Below are positions 1 to 5,198 of a stretch of DNA of 6,415 bases, one piece after another (the first letter of the stretch is position 1; every line of letters begins with the position of its first letter). A model generated the notes under the pieces. It had not been told where the DNA came from and did not search any database. It saw only the letters and a program-made list of their open reading frames with translations. Location of the stretch: assembly GCA_017621195.1 (NCBI GenBank), contig JAGATO010000344.1, positions 1-6,415 on the forward strand. Direction: 5' to 3'. The position numbers and the translations under genes are program-made. This DNA is from Bacillota bacterium (GTDB lineage Bacteria; Bacillota; Clostridia; Peptostreptococcales; Anaerovoracaceae).

Positions 1-167
1 GTCTGGCGTTCCTGCTCGATCCGCTTCATTGCCGCCGTCAGAATCCGACGCTGCTCCATTTCGCTCAGGGGCTCCGCTCCGCCTTCTCCCATCATGGCGT
101 CCAGCATTTCCTCTGTGGGCGCAAAGCCTTCCATCATCTTTTCTATTTCATTTCCCTTTTGACTCAT
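1..167 (-). CDS. Unknown protein downstream of sigma factor (N-terminal part; possible sigma-factor regulator)
   Basis: This reading frame runs off the window edge, so only the first 55 codons are visible. They begin MSQKGNEIEKMMEGFAPTEE and continue with a charged, Met-rich, probably helical stretch ending at EQERQ. The ATG (167-165) overlaps the TGA stop of the sigma factor (166-164) as ATGA, which is typical of translational coupling, and a GGGG-containing purine stretch lies about 9 bases upstream. In Firmicutes, a small gene overlapping the end of an ECF-type sigma gene often encodes an anti-sigma factor or another regulator. That role is inferred from position only. No membrane segment or zinc-binding anti-sigma motif is visible in the part present. 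The start is well supported; the function is not. Confidence 0.6.
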   Translation of the reverse strand, partial: MSQKGNEIEKMMEGFAPTEEMLDAMMGEGGAEPLSEMEQRRILTAAMKRIEQERQ

Positions 168-799
168 CGAATGATTCCCCTTTCTTCCAGCGTTTTACGC
201 AGTGCCCGACGGCCGCGGTACAGCCGGTTTTCCACCTGCTTCTCCGTCAACCCCAGAATCTCGCCAATCCGGTTCACCCGCAGCTCCATCCAGTAGCGCA
301 GGAGAAAGATCTCCCGATCCGGTGGCGGAAGCTGTTCCACCGTCTCCCACAGGATGCGGCGGTTTTCCCGATCCGCCAGCTGTTTGGCAAAGTCCGGATC
401 TTCCGCCAGCTCTGCAGCGGCATCCTCCGTCATTTCCTCCATGGACACATGGTTGGTGCGCCGACGGCGCGCCATATCGATGGCCACGTGACGGGCGATG
501 CCGCAGGTGTAGCTGTACAGCGTAGCATGGCCGACACCATGTCTCGGTTCGTCAGTACTCTCGTCCGGATTGAAGCCGACGCTTCTTTCTGCGCTGAAGT
601 CGGCGCTTCCTCGCCACAGGCGCACGAAGGTTTCCGCCACGCACTCCTCCACATCCTGACGTGCATCGACTCCCAGAATGTTGGCGGCAATCCACTTCAC
701 CGCGCCGCCGTATTGTTCCATGGCCAGCCGCAGTCCTTCCTCAGGCTTGCTTCGCAAAAGCTCCCATATTTTGTTATCTTCTCGTCTTGTCTGTTTCAT
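164..799 (-). CDS. RNA polymerase sigma factor, sigma-70 family, ECF type
   Basis: A 211-residue protein with the two-domain layout of ECF sigma factors, which direct RNA polymerase to a small set of promoters. Region 2 covers about residues 24-115, with the ECVAETFVRLWR core (52-63) and the DNA-melting/-10 helix around LYSYTCGIARHVAIDMARRR (94-113). Region 4 covers about 145-206, with PPPDREIFLLRYW followed by a helix-turn-helix, IGEILGLTEKQVENRLYRGR (178-197). About 18 extra residues (roughly 70-92, including GFNPDESTDEPRHG) sit between the FVRLW helix and the LYSYTCGIAR helix, where ECF proteins normally have a short loop. The ATG at 799 follows a purine-rich GAAAGTGAG about 9 bases upstream. 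A gene of unknown role overlaps its stop codon. The target regulon cannot be told from sequence. Family assignment is secure; the subgroup is not. Confidence 0.92.
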   Translation of the reverse strand: MKQTRREDNKIWELLRSKPEEGLRLAMEQYGGAVKWIAANILGVDARQDVEECVAETFVRLWRGSADFSAERSVGFNPDESTDEPRHGVGHATLYSYTCGIARHVAIDMARRRRTNHVSMEEMTEDAAAELAEDPDFAKQLADRENRRILWETVEQLPPPDREIFLLRYWMELRVNRIGEILGLTEKQVENRLYRGRRALRKTLEERGIIR

Positions 800-835
800 C
801 TTTTTCTCACTTTCGCATCGATGCTTTCATCAATA

Positions 836-860
836 CATTCGAGCGTTGCGAGGGGTTTCA
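836..860 (-). promoter_or_regulatory. Possible ECF-type promoter upstream of the sigma factor
   Basis: Read on the minus strand, TGAAAC (860-855) and CGAATG (841-836) resemble the -35 and -10 elements of ECF sigma promoters. They lie 37 bases or more upstream of the sigma-factor ATG, which would suit autoregulation. The spacer is only 13 bases, shorter than the usual 16 or so, so one of the two boxes may be misplaced. Weak call. Confidence 0.3.
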
Positions 861-889
861 CTCACACTTTTAAAAAAAATGTATCGAGG

Positions 890-910
890 CGCTGGCGGAC
901 AGCGCCAGCG
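890..910. repeat. Perfect 8-bp inverted repeat (hairpin) between trmB and the sigma gene
   Basis: CGCTGGCG (890-897) and CGCCAGCG (903-910) are exact reverse complements around a 5-base loop. On the minus strand the hairpin is followed by 10 bases and then eight T residues (879-872). It could be a backup terminator, but the T tract is further from the stem than in a normal intrinsic terminator. It could also be an operator or leader structure for the sigma gene. Confidence 0.6.
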
Positions 911-930
911 GTCATTTTCACATTGGATAT

Positions 931-962
931 AAAAATCGCAGGGGCGTATGCTGCACCTGCGA
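931..962 (-). terminator. Rho-independent terminator of trmB
   Basis: On the minus strand the arms TCGCAGG (962-956) and CCTGCGA (942-936) pair perfectly over 7 bp. The loop is 13 bases, and TTTTT (935-931) follows immediately. The structure starts 14 bases after the trmB stop codon. The position and the adjacent T tract make it a credible intrinsic terminator; the large loop is its weak point. Confidence 0.75.
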
Positions 963-976
963 CTGTATGGTTCATC

Positions 977-1888
977 TCAAAATCTGACACGGCAATAGTG
1001 GACATTCTTTCCCGCTTCCGTAAATCGGTCCTCGTATTCCGTGGTCACCTGCGCCGAAAGAGCCGCCCCCTCCCCCGGGCCGGGAAGCTTTACCGGCGTT
1101 CCCTGTTGATCCGTCACCACCGTAGGAACAAGAGGACCCGTCAGAACTCCGTGAAGATCATCGGTCAGCTCCAGGATTTCCAGACCGAAATTGTAGAATT
1201 CCTGAGCGGAGAACTGAAACAGATCGTCGTTGTCGGATTTGAATTCCAAAATACTGCCCGGCGACAGAATCTTTCTGTACTCGGTCAGGTACTTGCGATG
1301 AGTCAGGCGGCGCTTGGCATGGCGCTCCTTGGGCCAGGGGTCGCTGAAATTCAGATAGATCCCGCGGATCTCTCCTTTCTCGAAGATATCTCCCAGCGTC
1401 TGAACGTAATCGGTGATGAAGCGAATGTTGTTCAAAGGCTCTCCCACGATCAGCTCCTCAGCACGCTCATCGCGCCCAACATGCTCATAACGCTCGTCGC
1501 GCCCATCGTCATCGCCGTCTGCCAGAACGTCATCGTCCTCCAGAATCGTAGCTCTCACACCTGCTGCCTTTTCCAGCGCCCGAAGGACCACCGTTCCTGC
1601 GCCTTCCACGGCGACGTATCGACGGTCAGGATGTCTCCGAGCCATCTCGGTGATGAACTTTCCCTTTCCGCAGCCGATTTCCAAATACAGCTCCGGCGTG
1701 GCCGCATCTTTCTCCCGCTCTCCCATGCTTGCTCCCGCACCAGCTGTGCTGCTGCACAGCGCTGCTCCATCGCACGCCTCGTCGAAGGCTTCGCTCCAGC
1801 GGCCCTTTCTATCGGTCGGTTCTTCCACGATCCAGTGGTTGTACCGGGCGATCTTTTCCTCTTCGTTTTTCACTTTTCGCTGGCGCAT
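977..1888 (-). CDS. trmB: tRNA (guanine-N7-)-methyltransferase TrmB, with insertions
   Basis: Cytoplasmic SAM-dependent enzyme that methylates G46 of the tRNA variable loop to m7G. Seen in the sequence: an N-terminus MRQRKVKNEEEK typical of the family, the SAM-binding ELYLEIGCGKGKF (66-78), the family signature IYLNFSDPWPKERHAKRRLT (177-196), LEFKSDN (214-220) and the C-terminal VTTEYEDRF (281-289). The protein has 303 residues against roughly 210-230 for most bacterial TrmB. The excess lies in three insertions at about 36-65, 110-150 and 247-280, rich in Ala, Asp, Glu, Gly and Thr. All core motifs are intact, so it is probably active. The ATG at 1888 is preferred because AAGGAG lies 6 bases upstream and the protein then begins at the conserved residues. 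The frame is also open to a GTG at 1939, which has no ribosome site. Terminators on both sides make it a single-gene unit. Confidence 0.95.
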   Translation of the reverse strand: MRQRKVKNEEEKIARYNHWIVEEPTDRKGRWSEAFDEACDGAALCSSTAGAGASMGEREKDAATPELYLEIGCGKGKFITEMARRHPDRRYVAVEGAGTVVLRALEKAAGVRATILEDDDVLADGDDDGRDERYEHVGRDERAEELIVGEPLNNIRFITDYVQTLGDIFEKGEIRGIYLNFSDPWPKERHAKRRLTHRKYLTEYRKILSPGSILEFKSDNDDLFQFSAQEFYNFGLEILELTDDLHGVLTGPLVPTVVTDQQGTPVKLPGPGEGAALSAQVTTEYEDRFTEAGKNVHYCRVRF

Positions 1889-1951
1889 ACAGTTCTCCTT
1901 CTTCTCATCTTTTTCGGTCAACCGAGCTTCTTCCCGCACCGATAGTGCGTC

Positions 1952-1981
1952 AAAAGAAAAGGGGCTGCCATCCGCAACCCC
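1952..1981 (-). terminator. Rho-independent terminator of the ECF/queT operon
   Basis: On the minus strand GGGGTTGC (1981-1974) pairs with GCAGCCCC (1968-1961) over 8 bp including one G-U pair. The loop is 5 bases and is followed at once by TTTTCTTTT (1960-1952). It lies about 53 bases after the queT stop and upstream of trmB, so it separates the transporter operon from trmB. Confidence 0.9.
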
Positions 1982-2034
1982 ACCTCTTCGTCGTTTCTAA
2001 ATCAATGTATCGCGATGCAGCGGCATCTCTCCGC

Positions 2035-2523
2035 TTACTGCTCCGACCGGAAGATCACCTTCTCGTACTTCTTCAGCAGCTTCATCAGCGGCAGGCCCAC
2101 CACGTAGCAGGAGATCAGTTCTCCCAGACCCACCCAGGCCATGCAGACCGGAAGGGCTCCCATGCCGTAGACGTAGGACAGTTCCCAGCCAACCAGCACC
2201 GCGTTGGCGATCACCGGCGGCAACGGTACCAGCAGCGGATGATCTTTCAGCCAGCGGGACCCCACCGCGGCAAGCAGCGTTGCCAGGCTCCCGATGACGA
2301 TGTCAACCACGCCGTTGGGCCCCAGCGCATTGGCCACCAGACAGCCGACGAACAATCCCGGCACAGCGGCCGGAGTAAACGCCGGCAGAATCGTCAGCGC
2401 CTCCGAAATGCGCACCTGCATCATACCGTAGCTGAACGGCATCAAGACGAAAGTCAAGACGGCATATACAGCGGCGATCACAGATGCTTCAACCATAAAC
2501 TTTGTGTCGAATTTCTTCTTCAC
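2035..2523 (-). CDS. queT: QueT family transporter, S component of an ECF importer (queuosine precursor uptake)
   Basis: A 162-residue hydrophobic protein of the normal QueT length with about six membrane segments. The family pattern is clear: VEASVIAAVYAVLTFVL (11-27), PFSYGMMQVRISEALTILP (29-47), FTPAAVPGLFVGCLVANALG (49-68), DIVIGSLATLLAA (74-86), PLPPVIANAVLVGWEL (100-115) and WVGLGELISCYVVGLPLM (129-146). QueT proteins are membrane substrate-binding subunits that work with EcfA/EcfT and are assigned to uptake of queuosine precursors such as preQ1 for tRNA modification. The exact ligand here is inferred from family. The start is a GTG (2523) with AAGGAG 5 bases upstream; the nearby ATG is out of frame and meets a stop at once. 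It is the last gene of the operon, 87 bases after ecfT. Confidence 0.9.
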   Translation of the reverse strand: MKKKFDTKFMVEASVIAAVYAVLTFVLMPFSYGMMQVRISEALTILPAFTPAAVPGLFVGCLVANALGPNGVVDIVIGSLATLLAAVGSRWLKDHPLLVPLPPVIANAVLVGWELSYVYGMGALPVCMAWVGLGELISCYVVGLPLMKLLKKYEKVIFRSEQ

Positions 2524-2547
2524 AGCATCTCCTTTCCCCGGCTCCGT

Positions 2548-2577
2548 ATAATGTCACCTCTACCTCGCCAGTGTCAC
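2548..2577 (-). promoter_or_regulatory. Possible secondary promoter for queT
   Basis: On the minus strand GTGACA (2577-2572) is one base from the TTGACA consensus. It is followed after 18 bases by CATTAT (2553-2548), a 4/6 match to TATAAT. The queT GTG start lies 25 bases further on. This could let queT be expressed without the rest of the operon. The match is moderate and chance is possible. Confidence 0.3.
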
Positions 2578-2589
2578 ATATGAAATTTC

Positions 2590-2609
2590 CGTTCGGCAGA
2601 TGCCGAACG
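2590..2609. repeat. Perfect 9-bp inverted repeat right after the ecfT stop codon
   Basis: CGTTCGGCA (2590-2598) and TGCCGAACG (2601-2609) are exact complements, giving an 8-bp stem with a 4-base loop or a 9-bp stem with a 2-base loop. It begins one base after the ecfT TAA. Neither strand has a T tract after it, so it is not a standard intrinsic terminator. It may be an RNA-stabilising or processing hairpin that changes the ratio of ecfT to queT message. Confidence 0.7.
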
Positions 2610-2610
2610 C

Positions 2611-3411
2611 TTACATTATAAACCGTAATCCTGCCAGAATCAACAGGTAAATTACCAGAACCACAGCGGCAACCCTATCGCCTTTTCCATAGGCCATGGG
2701 GTGGAGTCTCGTCCGGTTTTCACCGCCCCGATAGCATCTGGCTTCCATGGCCATGGCCAGCTCCACCGCAATGCGGAAAGCGCTGATGAACAGCGGAACC
2801 AATAGAGGAATCAGGCTCTTTGCCCGCTGAAGTAAATTTCCGCTTTCGAAGTCCGCACCGCGGGCCATCTGGGCCTTCATGATCTTGTCGGTTTCGTCCA
2901 GCAGCGTGGGGATGAACCGCAGCGCGATGCTCATCATCATGGCAACCTCGTGGGCCGGAACGCCGAACCTCTGCAGCGGCCGCAGCAACGCCTCGATGCC
3001 GTCGGTCAGGCTGATGGGCTTCGTTGCCAGCGTCAGAAGCGACGACCCTACGATCAGCAGAGCCAGTCTTACCACCATGAACACGCCGGTGTACAGGCCC
3101 TCCCTCGTCACCCGCAAAAAGCCGAAGCTCCACAGCACCGTCCCCGGCGTCATGAACACGTTCAAAAGGAACGTGAAGATGACGATCAGGAAGATGGTCT
3201 TCAGTCCCTTCAGCATGAACTTCATGGGAACGCCGGAGATCTTCACGCAGATCGCTAAAAAGATCAGTGCCACGCCGAAGCCTGCGAAGCTGTTGACGAA
3301 GAACAGCGACAGCAGGTAGATCATCGTTGCGATGATCTTCGTCCGGGGATCCAGACGGTGAATGGGGGATTCTCCCGGGAAATACTGTCCCAGCGTAATG
3401 TCTCTTAACAT
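2611..3411 (-). CDS. ecfT: EcfT, transmembrane coupling protein of an ECF transporter
   Basis: A 266-residue CbiQ/EcfT-family membrane protein. It links the cytoplasmic ATPases to the substrate-binding S component and passes on the ATP-driven movement. Visible are the N-terminal family motif GQYFPGESPIHRLDPRTK (8-25), hydrophobic segments near 26-57, 72-87, 108-128 and 245-262, and the long cytoplasmic coupling helices. The first coupling motif is AQMARGADFESGN (180-192), with ARG at 183-185. The second is AMEARCYRGGENRTRL (221-236), with ARC at 224-226 where ARG is the textbook form. Length is normal for the family. The ATG lies inside the last codons of the ATPase gene (7-base overlap), with GAGG just upstream, so the two are translationally coupled. 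Confidence 0.95.
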   Translation of the reverse strand: MLRDITLGQYFPGESPIHRLDPRTKIIATMIYLLSLFFVNSFAGFGVALIFLAICVKISGVPMKFMLKGLKTIFLIVIFTFLLNVFMTPGTVLWSFGFLRVTREGLYTGVFMVVRLALLIVGSSLLTLATKPISLTDGIEALLRPLQRFGVPAHEVAMMMSIALRFIPTLLDETDKIMKAQMARGADFESGNLLQRAKSLIPLLVPLFISAFRIAVELAMAMEARCYRGGENRTRLHPMAYGKGDRVAAVVLVIYLLILAGLRFIM

Positions 3412-5198
3412 GGTCCCTCACCCCGCTTCCATTCCAGTACGGCGTTTAGGGCATCCTGCACCGTCAGCGCCGACGTATCCACCGGCGCTCCTGCCAGCTT
3501 CAGGCGATACATGAATTCCGTGGCGGGAGGCAGTCCCAGACCGATCTCGGACAGTTCTTCCGCCCGGGAAAAGACCTGGTGAGGCGTTCCGTTCATCCAC
3601 AGCCGTCCGCCGTCCATGACCAAAACCCGGTCCGCCAGACGTGCCACGTCTCCCATGTTGTGAGACACCAGAAGGATGGTAACGCCGCCCTCCTTCTTGA
3701 TGGTTTCGATCATCAGAAGAATGTCCCGATGGGACTTGGGATCCAGACCTGCCGTAGGCTCGTCCAGAATCAGAACCTCCGGCTCCATGGCGATGACCCC
3801 CGCGATGGCAACCCGACGCTTCTGTCCGCCGGACAGGGCAAAGGGTGAGCGATCCTTCACTTCCTCGAAGTCCAGGCCCACCAGCTCGATGGCCCTCTTC
3901 GCCCTGGCTTCCGCCTCCTCCTGAGAAAAGCCCAGATTCAGCGGCCCGTAGCATACGTCCTTCAATACCGTCTCTTCGAACAGCTGGTACTCCGGATACT
4001 GGAACACCAGCCCCACCTTGCGGCGGATATCCCTGAGCTTTACCTTTCCGTCTCCGATGTTTTCTCCGTCGATCCAGACGGAGCCGTCGGTGGGCTTCAG
4101 AAGTCCGTTCAGGTGCTGAATCAGCGTGGATTTTCCGGAACCCGTGTGGCCGATCAGGGCCGTAAAGCTGTTCTTTTCTATCGTAAAATTCACGTCGTCC
4201 AGCGCTACGCTTTCAAAAGGCAGGCCGGGACTGAATACGTGACGCAGATGTTTCACTTCCACCACCGGTGTAGCGGCGGCGTCAGTGGCCCCATCAGGGC
4301 AGGTGTCCGTCGCAGCGCATCTCTCAGCGGCAATGGCCGTGCCGACGCAATCTCCGCAGAGGTACTGTACCAGCTCCGGCGTCTCGATCACATCCTCGGG
4401 AACGTCGATCCCTGCATCCCGCAGATGCTCTGCCATTTCCACCGCAAAGGGAACGTCCAGATACAGCTGGCGGATCTTTCCGCCGTGGAGAAAGACCTCC
4501 CGGGGCGTGCCGTCCAGAACCACGTCGCCGTCATCCATGATGATGATCCGGTCAGCCTGTGCCGCTTCGTCCATGAAATGGGTGATCAGCACGATGGTGA
4601 TTCCTTCCTGATGCAGCTGGTGGATGATGTCCATGACCTGAGCCCGTCCCTTGGGGTCCAGCATGGCCGTGGGCTCGTCCAGAATGATGCATTCCGGGCG
4701 CATGGCAACCACGCCCGCGATGGCCACCCTCTGCTTCTGACCGCCGGACAGATGGTGAGGCGATCTCTTGCGGTGCTGGTACATGTTGACCTTTTTCAGC
4801 GCTTCGTCCACGCGGCGGCGGATCTCCTGAGGCTCGATCCCCAGATTTTCCGGACCGAAGGCCACGTCATCCTCCACGATCGAGGACACCAGCTGGTTGT
4901 CCGGATTCTGAAACACCATGCCGGCGCTCTGGCGGATTTCCCACAGGTGATCCTTATCCCTGGTATCGTAGCCGTTGACGTAAACCGTGCCTTCCGTCGG
5001 CAGCAGCAGCGCGTTGATGTTTTTTGCCAGCGTGGATTTTCCGGAACCGTTGCGCCCGATGATGGCGGTAAAGCTGCCCCGCTTCAGAGTGAAGCTCACA
5101 TCCTTGATAGCGGTGACGGTCTCCTTCGTCTCCTCTTGCTGATATTGAAACAGCAGATGGTCGATCTGTATGATGTCTTCCTTATTCGTATAGCTCAT
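3405..5198 (-). CDS. Fused EcfA1-EcfA2: energy-coupling factor ATPase with two ABC domains
   Basis: Drives ECF-type vitamin/precursor import by ATP hydrolysis at the membrane. Most Firmicutes encode two proteins of about 280 residues (EcfA1/CbiO1 and EcfA2/CbiO2); here one 597-residue frame holds both. Numbering is from the ATG at 5198. Domain 1 is EcfA1-like: Walker A GRNGSGKST (48-56), Q-loop VFQNPDNQ (Q97), signature LSGGQ (150-154), Walker B IILDEP (D174, E175) and switch H207. Domain 2 is EcfA2-like: GHTGSGKST (350-358), VFQYPEYQLFEETV (Q400), LSGGQ (455-459), LILDEP (D479, E480) and H513. All catalytic residues are present in both. The linker (about 281-311) is Ala/Asp/Thr-rich with cysteines at 281, 284, 294 and 300. 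The start is uncertain: an in-frame TTG at 5207 sits only 3 bases after AGAGGG, while the ATG at 5198 is 12 bases after it. Either start overlaps the lipoprotein gene (17 or 26 bases), suggesting coupling. Confidence 0.95.
   Translation of the reverse strand: MSYTNKEDIIQIDHLLFQYQQEETKETVTAIKDVSFTLKRGSFTAIIGRNGSGKSTLAKNINALLLPTEGTVYVNGYDTRDKDHLWEIRQSAGMVFQNPDNQLVSSIVEDDVAFGPENLGIEPQEIRRRVDEALKKVNMYQHRKRSPHHLSGGQKQRVAIAGVVAMRPECIILDEPTAMLDPKGRAQVMDIIHQLHQEGITIVLITHFMDEAAQADRIIIMDDGDVVLDGTPREVFLHGGKIRQLYLDVPFAVEMAEHLRDAGIDVPEDVIETPELVQYLCGDCVGTAIAAERCAATDTCPDGATDAAATPVVEVKHLRHVFSPGLPFESVALDDVNFTIEKNSFTALIGHTGSGKSTLIQHLNGLLKPTDGSVWIDGENIGDGKVKLRDIRRKVGLVFQYPEYQLFEETVLKDVCYGPLNLGFSQEEAEARAKRAIELVGLDFEEVKDRSPFALSGGQKRRVAIAGVIAMEPEVLILDEPTAGLDPKSHRDILLMIETIKKEGGVTILLVSHNMGDVARLADRVLVMDGGRLWMNGTPHQVFSRAEELSEIGLGLPPATEFMYRLKLAGAPVDTSALTVQDALNAVLEWKRGEGPC

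Noticed and set aside
1889..1939. Upstream GTG start for trmB (17 extra residues)
   Set aside because: No ribosome site precedes it. The ATG at 1888 has AAGGAG 6 bases upstream and begins at the conserved MRQRKVKN.
29..1945. A 638-residue open frame on the plus strand
   Set aside because: It lies antisense to the sigma factor, trmB and the gap between them, has no recognisable domain, and spans a minus-strand terminator. It is an effect of GC-rich antisense codon bias.
2524..2610. preQ1 riboswitch upstream of queT
   Set aside because: Expected from the gene's family, but the conserved loop and A-rich tail of the known classes could not be found by eye. A covariance-model search would settle it.
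2720..3421. A 233-residue minus-strand frame overlapping ecfT
   Set aside because: It is an out-of-frame shadow of ecfT, with a His/Arg/Asp-rich composition and no membrane segments or motifs.
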